This document shows positions 26,445-35,000 of a stretch of DNA of 64,000 nucleotides, in pieces. The notes below the pieces were generated by a model. The model had not been told where the DNA came from. It saw only the letters and a program-made list of their open reading frames with translations, and ran no database searches. Position numbers and translations under genes: made by a program. The stretch comes from JAVBTT01 sp031556035 (GTDB taxonomy: Bacteria; Bacillota; Clostridia; Oscillospirales; UBA929): the NCBI GenBank assembly GCA_031556035.1, contig JAVBTT010000024.1:1-64000 (forward strand), in the 5' to 3' direction. The first letter of the stretch is position 1. Each line of letters opens with the position of its first letter.

Positions 26445-27659
26445 ATGAGAGAGATCACAGGCGGAGTTTGCGCCGCCAAGGGTTTTTCCGCTGCGGGAGT
26501 TCACTGCGGCATACGCAAGAACACACAAAAGCGTGATCTGGCGCTGATCCTCGCCTCCGTGGAGTGCGCGGCGGCGGCGGTATACACCACCAATCTCGTC
26601 AAGGCCGCGCCCATACTGGTGACTATGCGAAACCTTGAAAACGGCCGCGCCCGGGCGATAATGGCCAACTCGGGTGTCGCGAACGCCTGCGCACCCGGAG
26701 GGGCCGAGGCCGCGCGGCGCTCCTGCGAGGCTCTGGCCGCCGAGCTGGGTATCGGGCCGGACGAGATCGTCGTGAACTCCACCGGCGTAATCGGCGTACC
26801 CCTCCCGGTCGAGAGGATGGAGGCCGCAATGCCCGCGCTGAGGGCCGCGCTGTCCGGGGAGGGCGGCGACATAGCCGCCGAGGCGATAATGACGACCGAC
26901 ACGGTTCCCAAGCAGGCCGCCGTGCAGGTCGAGATTGGCGGCAAAACAGTCACGGTGGGGGGCATGGCCAAGGGAAGCGGCATGATCCACCCCAATATGG
27001 CCACCATGCTGGCCTTTGTCACGACAGACTGCGCGATTTCCCCGGAGCTGCTCCGGGAAGCGCTGCGCCGCTCGGCCGTCGTCACCTACAACCGCATCAG
27101 CGTGGACGGCGACACCTCCACGAACGATATGACCGCGATACTCGCCTCGGGGCTGGCCGAAAATCCCGAGATCACCGAAAAGGGCGAGGATTACGAGAAG
27201 TTTCTTGACGCCCTCAACCATGTAAACGGCGCTCTTGCCCGCATGATCGCCCGGGACGGCGAGGGGGCCACCCGGCTTGTCCGCTGCGCCGTGCGCGGGG
27301 CGAGGAGCGAGGAGGACGCGGAGAGACTGTCAATGAGCGTGATTTCGTCGTCGCTTGTCAAGGCCGCGATGTTCGGCGCGGACGCGAACTGGGGGCGTGT
27401 GCTGTGCGCTCTGGGCTACTCCGGGGTGTCTTTTAAGCCGGAGCTGGTCGACGTCTCGTTCAGCTCCGCCGCCGGGGAAATCCAGGTTTGCAGGGACGGA
27501 GCGGGTCTTGCCTTCGACGAGGCCAGGGCCAAGGAGATACTGCTCATGGATGAGATCGCAATTGTGTGCGACCTCAAGGACGGCGAGTACGAGGCAGAGA
27601 CTTACGGCTGCGACCTGACCTACGACTATGTGAGAATTAACGGGGATTACAGATCATGA
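26445..27659 (+). CDS. argJ: Bifunctional glutamate N-acetyltransferase / ornithine acetyltransferase
   Basis: 404 residues from ATG 26445, since MREITGGVCAAKGFSAAGVHCG is the usual ArgJ N-terminus; an in-frame ATG at 26409 lacks an RBS. It recycles the acetyl group from N-acetylornithine to glutamate. The self-cleavage site and nucleophile Thr187 lie in HPNMATMLAF after KGSGMI. Other blocks: TTNLVKAAPILVT, ANSGVANACAP, STGVIGVPLP, SVDGDTSTND, and GRVLCALGYSG. The stop overlaps the argB start by 4 bases. Its presence means the cyclic acetyl-ornithine route is used. Confidence 0.94.
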   Translation: MREITGGVCAAKGFSAAGVHCGIRKNTQKRDLALILASVECAAAAVYTTNLVKAAPILVTMRNLENGRARAIMANSGVANACAPGGAEAARRSCEALAAELGIGPDEIVVNSTGVIGVPLPVERMEAAMPALRAALSGEGGDIAAEAIMTTDTVPKQAAVQVEIGGKTVTVGGMAKGSGMIHPNMATMLAFVTTDCAISPELLREALRRSAVVTYNRISVDGDTSTNDMTAILASGLAENPEITEKGEDYEKFLDALNHVNGALARMIARDGEGATRLVRCAVRGARSEEDAERLSMSVISSSLVKAAMFGADANWGRVLCALGYSGVSFKPELVDVSFSSAAGEIQVCRDGAGLAFDEARAKEILLMDEIAIVCDLKDGEYEAETYGCDLTYDYVRINGDYRS

Positions 27660-28516
27660 ACGATATTGAGCGCGCGTCGGTGCTCTCCGAGGCGCTGCCG
27701 TATATACGGCGGTACAATGGCAAGACGATTGTGATAAAATACGGCGGCAACGCGATGCAGTCCGAGGAGCTCAAGCGGGCCGTCATCTCCGACATCGTGC
27801 TGCTCTCTCTGGTGGGTGTGCGGGTGGTGGTCGTGCACGGCGGGGGCCCGGAGATCAACTCCGTTTTGGACGCGATGGGCATGGAGTCCAGATTTGTAAA
27901 CGGACTGCGCTACACGGACGAGTCCACGATGGACGTCGTGCAGATGGTGCTGGCCGGCAAGGTGGGCAAGGAGCTTGTGTCGCTCATAACGGCGTCAGGC
28001 GGCAAGGCTGTGGGGCTCAGCGGGCTGGACGGCTCGCTCTTCTCGGCTGTGAGGCTCTCCGGAGGCGTTGACTACGGTCTGGTCGGGGACATCAAGTCCG
28101 TGAACCCCGCCGTGCTGAACATGGCGCTCGGGGGCGGCTTCATTCCGGTTGTCTCCACCGTGGCCCGCGGCGTTGACGCTGACACAAGCTATAACATCAA
28201 CGCGGACACGGCGGCGGCCGAGCTGGCCGTCGCGCTGGGCGCGGAGAAGCTGATTTTGCTGACCGACGTGCGCGGGCTCTGCCGTGACCCGAAGGACGAG
28301 TCCACAATCATTCCGGTCGTGACGCTGTCCGACGTCCCCTCACTTATAAAGTCCGGCGTGATCTCCGGCGGCATGATCCCCAAGCTGGACTGCTGCGTCA
28401 GGGCGATAAGGCTCGGGGTGTCCCGGGCGCACATCCTGGACGGGCGGATATCGCACTCGATTTTAATTGAGACGCTGACGGATTCGGGTATAGGGACGAT
28501 GATTGTCGCGGATTGA
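27656..28516 (+). CDS. argB: Acetylglutamate kinase
   Basis: 286 residues, amino-acid-kinase fold. It phosphorylates N-acetylglutamate and is often the arginine-feedback point. Motifs: VIKYGGNAM with the phosphate-binding Lys, VVHGGGPEINSVLDAMG, FVNGLRYTDESTMDVVQMVL, GLSGLDG, GDIKSVNPAVL, NINADTAAAELA, LLTDVRGL, and ISGGMIPKLDCCVRAI. ATGA overlap with argJ. Confidence 0.96.
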   Translation: MNDIERASVLSEALPYIRRYNGKTIVIKYGGNAMQSEELKRAVISDIVLLSLVGVRVVVVHGGGPEINSVLDAMGMESRFVNGLRYTDESTMDVVQMVLAGKVGKELVSLITASGGKAVGLSGLDGSLFSAVRLSGGVDYGLVGDIKSVNPAVLNMALGGGFIPVVSTVARGVDADTSYNINADTAAAELAVALGAEKLILLTDVRGLCRDPKDESTIIPVVTLSDVPSLIKSGVISGGMIPKLDCCVRAIRLGVSRAHILDGRISHSILIETLTDSGIGTMIVAD

Positions 28517-28549
28517 AGCGCAATATCACTCCCAACAGGAGGGGCAGAC

Positions 28550-29728
28550 ATGAAGGAACACATAAAAAACCTGTACGACAGCCACATTATGAACACCTAC
28601 GCCCGCTACGGGGTTTGCTTCGAGCGCGGCGAGGGCTGTACGCTTTATGATACGGATGGGAAGTCCTACATTGACTTCGCGTCCGGCATCGGGGTCAACT
28701 CCGTCGGATACGCCCATCAAAAGTGGGTCGCGGCCGTGTCGGGGCAGGCGGCAAGGCTCGCGCATGTCTCGAACCTCTACTACACCCTGCCCGGAGGGGA
28801 GCTGGCCGCGCGCCTTGGCGGGCTATCGGGAATGACGCGCGTATTTTTCTCCAACTCCGGCGCGGAGGCCAACGAGGGCATGATCAAGTGCGCGCGCAAG
28901 TATTCCTCCGACAAATACGGCAAGGGGAGGCATACCGTCGTCACCCTCGTCAACAGCTTTCACGGCCGCACGATCACAACTCTGGCCGCCACCGGCCAGG
29001 ACGTGTTCCATAAAAACTTCCACCCGCTGACCGGGGGCTTTGTCCATGTGGAGATGGGGGATATCGCCGCGCTTCGGGCGATGGATGGCGGAGACGTCTG
29101 CGCCGTAATGCTCGAGCTTGTCCAGGGAGAGGGCGGAGTGCTGCCGTGCCCGCCGGAATTTTTGAGAGAGCTTGCCGCGCTGTGCGCTGAGCGCGACTGG
29201 CTGCTGTGCGCCGACGAGGTGCAGACAGGGGTTGGGCGCTGCGGGGAGTGGTTTGCCTTTCAAAAGCTTGGAGTGCAGCCTGACGTCGTCAGCTTCGCCA
29301 AGGGCATCGCGGGCGGTCTGCCGCTCGGGGGCTTCATGACCGGAGGAAAGTGTGAGGCAGTCCTCGGCACGGGCGACCACGCCACCACGTTTGGAGCGAA
29401 TCCGATCTGCTGCGCCGCCGCGCTCGCCACCTTGGATATTCTTGAGGCCGCTCTGCCCTCGGTCGAGATCAAGGGGGCGCGTATACGTGACGGCATACTG
29501 GGCATGAACCTGCCCATGATCAAGGGCGTTCGCGGGCTGGGCCTGATGCTGGGAATACAGGTTGCGGGCAGCCCGCGCGAGTATGTGCAGGCGCTGCTCG
29601 AGGCCGGCCTGGTCTGCCTGACGGCGGGAAGCGATACAATCCGCCTGCTGCCGCCGCTTGTCATCTCCGAAAGCGATATAGACAGGGGACTAGGCATTTT
29701 TAAATCCACAATGGGGGGATTTGCGTGA
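28550..29728 (+). CDS. argD: Acetylornithine aminotransferase
   Basis: 392 residues, class III PLP aminotransferase. It converts N-acetylglutamate semialdehyde to N-acetylornithine. Motifs: GKSYIDFASGIGVNSVGYAH, FFSNSGAEANEGMIKCAR, NSFHGRTITTLAATGQ, PVQGEGG-type LVQGEGGVLP, CADEVQTGVGRCGEWFAFQ, and the PLP Lys251 in SFAKGIAGGLPLGGF. The RBS AGGAGG lies before ATG 28550. The stop overlaps the argF start by 4 bases. Confidence 0.94.
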   Translation: MKEHIKNLYDSHIMNTYARYGVCFERGEGCTLYDTDGKSYIDFASGIGVNSVGYAHQKWVAAVSGQAARLAHVSNLYYTLPGGELAARLGGLSGMTRVFFSNSGAEANEGMIKCARKYSSDKYGKGRHTVVTLVNSFHGRTITTLAATGQDVFHKNFHPLTGGFVHVEMGDIAALRAMDGGDVCAVMLELVQGEGGVLPCPPEFLRELAALCAERDWLLCADEVQTGVGRCGEWFAFQKLGVQPDVVSFAKGIAGGLPLGGFMTGGKCEAVLGTGDHATTFGANPICCAAALATLDILEAALPSVEIKGARIRDGILGMNLPMIKGVRGLGLMLGIQVAGSPREYVQALLEAGLVCLTAGSDTIRLLPPLVISESDIDRGLGIFKSTMGGFA

Positions 29729-30588
29729 AGCACCTTCTTAAGCTCTCCGATCTCTGCAAAAGGGAGATACTTGCCATACTCAACACAGCCGACCAGATGA
29801 AGTTCAGCCTGACGCACAGGCTTGAGAAAAAACCGCTGGCCGGAAAGACGCTGGCAATGATATTCTCACAGCCCTCGGTACGTGCGCACGTGAGCTTTGA
29901 GACCGGCATGTACCAGCTTGGAGGTCAGCCTTTGCTCATTTCCGGCAATGACGTTTTGGGCGGGGAACCCGCCGAGGATATCGCGCGCTCTCTGTCCCGC
30001 TACGTGGACGGGATTGCTGTTCGCGCTTTTTCGCACCTGGAGACGGAGGAGCTGGCGAGCTTCTCGGCAGTGCCGGTCATCAACGGTATGACAGACCTCG
30101 CCCATCCCTGCCAGGCGCTTGCCGGCCTTATGACTATACGCGAAAGGTTTTCCGCGCTTGAGGACTTGAAGGTTTGCTTTGTTGGCGGCTGTGGCGGTAT
30201 CTGCAATTCCCTGATTGTCGGGGCCGTCACCTGCGGCATGAAAATCTCGGCGGCCGTGCCAGAAGGCGATCCCCATCCCGATGTTTTAAAGCTGGCCGGG
30301 AGCAAGCTGCTCCTGACTCGGAATCCTCTTGAAGCGGCCGAGGGCGCGGACGTTGTCTATACAACATCCTACTCCGGACTTCCGGACGGCTTTCAGGTAA
30401 ATGGCGAACTGCTGGCCGTCGCCTCCGCCGAGGCAATGGTGCTGCATTCCCTTCCCGTGCACCGAGGGATTGAGATTTCCGCCGAGGTCTTTGAGGCGCA
30501 TTCAGCCGAGATATTTGAACAGACTGAAAACCGCCTGCACGTACAGAAGGCGGTGATGGCAATGCTGATGGGCTCGGATGAGGAATGA
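29725..30588 (+). CDS. argF: Ornithine-carbamoyltransferase-family protein with altered active-site motifs
   Basis: 287 residues in the argF position of the operon, overlapping argD by 4 bases. The transcarbamylase fold is clear. Kept from ornithine carbamoyltransferase: Arg53 in the phosphate loop, Arg100, HPCQ at 127-130, and ENRLH at 268-272. Changed: the STRTR loop is SVRAH (51-55); the DGNN-type substrate motif is GGCGG (154-158); the SMG loop is missing, replaced by TTSYSG (213-218); and the catalytic HCLP loop is HSLP (241-244), with Cys replaced by Ser. It is also shorter than the usual 300-335 residues. It may use another amino acceptor, be a divergent OTC, or be decaying; operon position favours citrulline formation. 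The symbol reflects position, not proven activity. Confidence 0.75.
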   Translation: MKHLLKLSDLCKREILAILNTADQMKFSLTHRLEKKPLAGKTLAMIFSQPSVRAHVSFETGMYQLGGQPLLISGNDVLGGEPAEDIARSLSRYVDGIAVRAFSHLETEELASFSAVPVINGMTDLAHPCQALAGLMTIRERFSALEDLKVCFVGGCGGICNSLIVGAVTCGMKISAAVPEGDPHPDVLKLAGSKLLLTRNPLEAAEGADVVYTTSYSGLPDGFQVNGELLAVASAEAMVLHSLPVHRGIEISAEVFEAHSAEIFEQTENRLHVQKAVMAMLMGSDEE

Positions 30589-30633
30589 GTATGAGTTTGA
30601 TTATGACGGTGAAAACGGGAAAATCAATCCAAT

Positions 30634-30660
30634 GCTAATACTAATACCTGTTTAAAACCT
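30634..30660 (+). repeat. Repeat family A, copy A2 (left end only)
   Basis: GCTAATACTAATACCTGTTT followed by AAAACC matches the left terminus of family A copies at 9318, 31837 and 51290. No right terminus follows. A family C element begins about 13 bases later. Confidence 0.5.
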
Positions 30661-30672
30661 GACGTTCAGAAA

Positions 30673-30858
30673 TTTTGCTCACGCGCGGGGGCTCCGCTAT
30701 TCGGTGATGTCAAGCTGCGCTCCCCGCTTGCGCTCCGGCTTTGCCTGCGGCCCCTTCGGGGCCTCCGCCAAACGCCTGTGCGCAGCTCGCAAAAATCCCG
30801 CGTCGCGACCTAAAGGTCGCTCCTTGGATTTTTGCTCACGCGCGGGGGCTCCGCTATT
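30673..30858 (-). repeat. Structured repeat family C, copy C3
   Basis: Read on the minus strand it begins AATAGCGGAGCCCCC directly after the gpsA stop TAG (30861-30859). It ends CAGCTTGACATCA and is followed by another 5' copy, GAATAGCGGAGCC. Stems in plus coordinates: P1 CCCCGC (30722-30727) with GCGGGG (30842-30847); P2 GCAAAAATCC (30789-30798) with GGATTTTTGC (30826-30835), inside which GCGACC pairs with GGTCGC (30805-30820); P3 GGCCCC/GGGGCC (30749-30763). It fills most of the gap between the convergent argF and gpsA genes. Confidence 0.75.
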
Positions 30859-31818
30859 CTAAACATAAAACTCGTTCTTGCTGTCCCTCTCAAATAAGTC
30901 GGTAAGCGCCGTATGTGGATTGACCTTGCCCTCTATCGTGGCTGTCACGGCTGCACAGATAGGCAGTTCGACGCCGTACCGCTCCGACAGGCGCATCATG
31001 GAGCAGGCGGTCGAGACTCCCTCGGCAAGCTTGTCGTAGCTCTCGCCGGTGATTATACACTCCCCAAAGCGGCGGTTGTGGCTGTGCGGCGAGAACAGGG
31101 TGGCCTCATAGTCTCCCAGATGGCACAGTCCATATACAGTGATCTCCCTGCCTCCCATCGCGCCGACCAGACGGGACACCTCGCGCGCTCCCCGCGCCAT
31201 CAGCACGCCCTTAAGTGAAGAAAACCCGAGCCCGTCCAGCATGCCGGCCGCGATACCGACCACATTCTTGGCGGCTGCCCCTATCTCCGTGCCGATGATG
31301 TCCTCGCCGTAATAAAACCTTATCAGGGAGCCGGACAGGGCCTCAGCCAGCCTGCGGCTCAAGCCCTGCTCCACGGAATCTATGACCATACAATTCGGGA
31401 TGCCCCGCACAAAGTCCTGAGGATGCCCGGGGCCTACCCAGACCGCGAGGGGAAACCCTTCCCCCAACTCCTGCCGGACGACCTGCGTCAGGCGCAGTCC
31501 GCTGTCCCGCTCCAGCCCCTTCATGCAGAGCAGCATGGTTGCACCCGAGAAGGTGCTGATCTCCCTGCACAAGGCCCGGAGCTGCTGCGCACTGATAGCG
31601 ACCAGCACAATGTCGGCTGCCGCAAGCGCCACGGACAGATTGTCGGTAAGCTCCACCCCGTCCGGGAGCTCCAGGTAGTCGTTGCTCCTTTTGTCCCGCA
31701 GCTCCAGCAGGCTTTTTGAGCCGGGTCTGCCCCACACCAGCGTCCTGGCGCCTATACCGTCCATATACCAGGCTAAAAACGTGGCCCAGCGCCCGCAGCC
31801 AAGCACAGTTGCATTCAT
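30859..31818 (-). CDS. gpsA: NAD(P)-dependent glycerol-3-phosphate dehydrogenase, divergent
   Basis: 319 residues. It makes sn-glycerol-3-phosphate for lipids from dihydroxyacetone phosphate. The dinucleotide loop is GCGRWATFLA at 8-17. Further blocks: LLCMKGLERDSG, GPGHPQDFVRGIPN (GPSHAEE in common GpsA), and the catalytic region EIGAAAKNVVGIAAGMLDGLGF with Lys. The C-terminal CHLGDYEATLFSPHSHNRRFGE replaces the usual GLGDL..TC.S..SRNR. These departures are consistent within a GpsA-like subfamily, but substrate use is less certain than for canonical GpsA. The RBS is GGAGGAAA. Confidence 0.82.
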   Translation of the reverse strand: MNATVLGCGRWATFLAWYMDGIGARTLVWGRPGSKSLLELRDKRSNDYLELPDGVELTDNLSVALAAADIVLVAISAQQLRALCREISTFSGATMLLCMKGLERDSGLRLTQVVRQELGEGFPLAVWVGPGHPQDFVRGIPNCMVIDSVEQGLSRRLAEALSGSLIRFYYGEDIIGTEIGAAAKNVVGIAAGMLDGLGFSSLKGVLMARGAREVSRLVGAMGGREITVYGLCHLGDYEATLFSPHSHNRRFGECIITGESYDKLAEGVSTACSMMRLSERYGVELPICAAVTATIEGKVNPHTALTDLFERDSKNEFYV

Positions 31819-31834
31819 CTTGTTTCCTCCGGTT

Positions 31835-31935
31835 GATACTAATGCCTGCTTAAAACTTGCGCATATAAATTTGCGACAGCTCGCCCAGCAAGCTTTTGCA
31901 AATTTAAAATCGGAAGGTTTAACACGGGATTAGCA
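31835..31935. repeat. Repeat family A, copy A3
   Basis: GATACTAATGCCTGCTTAAA on the left and GGTTTAACACGGGATTAGCA on the right are imperfect inverted termini 100 bases apart. An internal AAATTTGC/GCAAATTT pair lies at 31867-31874 and 31908-31915. It lies just upstream of gpsA. Confidence 0.6.
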
Positions 31936-32021
31936 TTTGTTTTGTGGCGGTCGCTCCGCCATTCTTTTCTTTAGCTTATCACGCCGGGAACAGTATTACA
32001 ATACTTTGAGGAATTAGAAAA

Positions 32022-32053
32022 GGGGACGTCCCGGCGAGAGCCGGGACGTCCCC
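32022..32053 (-). terminator. Rho-independent terminator of the rhamnogalacturonan lyase gene
   Basis: GGGGACGTCCCGGC, a four-base loop and the complementary arm form a 14-base-pair perfect stem. On the minus strand it is followed by TTTTCTAATT. It lies about 40 bases past the stop at 32092. Confidence 0.85.
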
Positions 32054-32091
32054 AAAATTATGCGAGGCGGGGATGTTGATCGCTGCAATAA

Positions 32092-35000
32092 TTAATCGGC
32101 TTCGATGATTATGCCGTTGACGTAAGCCTGGGAACCGCCGAATGTGAACGACATCACTCCATCGGCAACAACTACATTCTCCAGAACGAACGGCTCCATA
32201 TTGGAATTGTTCCTTGAGCCGCTGGCGGTCACGCCGTTGACGTCGATCGTGATATTGTTGGTGCCGCCTATGTCGTTTCCGTAGACGGACGCTTTGTACG
32301 TGCCGTTGGGCACATTGACTTTGAACTGCCAGGTTCCGTTGGCGGTGCCGCCGCCGCCGACCCAGGAATTAGTCAGCGCGGTGCCTCCGGAACGGGTGCG
32401 GCCCTGGAAGTTGTTGCTTCCGCGGGGGACAATGCCCCAGCCCTGCTCAACGGTGTAGGGGGAAGAGGGTGCGCCGTTGTTGACGTTGCCGGTGCCGGTT
32501 ATGGTGACAGAGGTCCAGTCCTCATATTTGACCATGCTGCTGGCTATGCCAAACTGGAACTTCATCGTCTCAAAATCCGGAACCACAGGCGTCTCGCCGC
32601 GTACAGATGTGAAGGTGAAGCTATAGCTCGGGAACAGGGCGGGATACTTGACGCCCTTCATCACGACCACGTCTCCCGCGACCGATCCGGCGTTAATTGT
32701 GAGCTTGGGGCCGTCCGCCGCGAAGCCGGGGGCCTTGACTCCGTTGATTGTCATGGCGGCGGTGGCGTTAAAGGAGATATTCTCGGCGAAGAACACCACC
32801 GTCTGCCCCTCTGGGCTGTTGACGTCAACCTCGGCCTTCCAGATGTCGGTCGGGAGCTGCTTGACCGGGATAGCCTTGGACACTGCGGGCTCCTCACCCT
32901 CGAACCACGCCTTGACATAGACATTGGCGCTGGCGGTGCTGAACGCTCCGGCCTTGATTGTCGCCTGGCCGTTTACCGTCTTTGCGGATGCCGCGAGCAC
33001 ATCATCGACAAACAGTCCTGCAAAGATGTTGAGCGTGTCTGGATTGTTGGCGTTTACGGTCACGGGGATGTTGGCCGCGCAGCCGTTGACCAGATTGACA
33101 ATGCGGGAGTCGACAGAGACGCCGAGTATGGCGGCCTGGTCGCCGGTGTTGAGAACCAGCGGCAGGGAGACCTTGGAAACGCCCTTGACTCCGGTGGCGG
33201 TCACGGTGTACTTGTACTCCACGCCCGGTACGATTGCGTCGTCCTGGTAGCCGACGGCTGTGAAGTCGCCGAGCTTCTCGCCATTGCGGTACAGTGTGTA
33301 GCCGGAGGCGTTGATGATCGGGGTCCAGTCGATGTAAGCCGAGGTGGCGGTAACGTTTTCGGCATGCGGCTGGGCCGGTGTGCGGGTGGTCATGTCATCA
33401 AAGTAGACGTCATGCGGATAGCGGGAGTAGTTAGCCATGAAGTAGGTCTGCGGCTTGGGCTCTCCGGTGATACCGCTGCGCAGAACTTCAATTCTGTCGG
33501 CCTCGTTGAGGTTGCCTGCTTCGTCGACCTTGATATCTCCGTTGGCGTTGTTGTAGTAGATGCGGATTCTGCCGCTGTCGTCATAGCCGACGAGCTCGGT
33601 GCGGGAGTCGCCGCAGAGATCCATCGCCATGTAGCGCCAGTCGACGTTATTCTCGAACATGTAATCTCTGTCTTCCATGGGAACGCCCATTTTGAACAGC
33701 GTGTTGAAGTATCCGTCATAGAGTCCGGGCTCTCTGTAGTCGGTCATCCAGAGCGCTTTTCTCGTCGCCCGGTTGGCTGCGCCGCTGTTGCCCGCGCCCG
33801 CCGGGTAGGAATAATCTCTGGCGGCTGCGCGCGACTCGGTATTGCGGTTGAAGCTCAGGCAGAGCGGCGCGTAGGTGCCGGTCCAGTTGTCCACGCGGAT
33901 GACGATTGAGGACCAACCCATCGGGTTGCCGTTCAGAGGCTGCTCCGGGGTTGCCTCGAAGGGATATTCCAGCTGGAGGAGATTGCCGTCCGAGCCGATG
34001 GTGAACATGGAATCCTTGCCCCAGCCGCTGTTGCTGGCGGCGCCTCGGGTGCGGCGGTCAAGGCCGTAGGTCATCAGCCCGTCGTGGTCGGTGCGGAACT
34101 GGGCCAGGTTCAAGGACTGGGGCTCAATGGCGCTGTTGCTGCACCAGAGGAACTTGCCGTCCCAGGTGTAGCAGAAGGTGGAGGTTCTTGTCATATCCGC
34201 AACCGAACCCGCGCCGTCCGGGCCTCCGCCTCCAAACATAACGCACAGGGGCTGGTCTTCGCCCATTATATAGCCGACCTGAATAGTGTCGCAGTGGTCG
34301 GTGGGCTTGATCTGGGTTGTGGTACCCGGATAATACACCGGGGTGTCGTCGTTGAGCGGATCCCCGGCAGGACCTGATCTTTTTACAAGCTCAGCGTTGC
34401 ACCACCAGAAGGGCTCTACAACAGGCTGCCCTGCGTTGCCGGTGGTTGCGTCGGCGGCGTGCCTGACGACGTTTCCGTCCTCATCTGTCTTGACTTTGAA
34501 GGTGCTGTAGCTGATGATCAGCTCATCAACGCGGTCGCCGTCCAGGTCAACCACCAGGGAGTAATGCCCCGCGAAGGTAAAGGGATTTCGCCCGTCAAGG
34601 GTTTGGCCTGGATTCTTGGTGGCAAAACGGTAGACGTAATCGCAGTTGAATTTGCCATCCTTATCGAACATCTCAAGGATCGTGACGTTCTCATAACGGC
34701 TCTTAAGGACTAAGAACTGATTGTCTGTAGCGCGGCCGTCGAAATTGCCGAAGGAGAATGCGTCGCCCAGGCAGTTGATGGAGCCGGTTCCGGAACCGGT
34801 GCTGGTCAGGCCGGGAACAGTCACGCTCGCCAAAGGCTTGTAGCAGTCATTTCCTGCCGTATCTTTCATCGGCTTGCCGGTGCGGCCATCCAGGACGACG
34901 ATTATTGCGCCGGTATAGTTGGTTCCCCTGTCCTTAGACGGGTGCATCATTGCCACGACCTCGTTTAAGCCGTCGCCGTTCACGTCCGCGATGTTGACCG

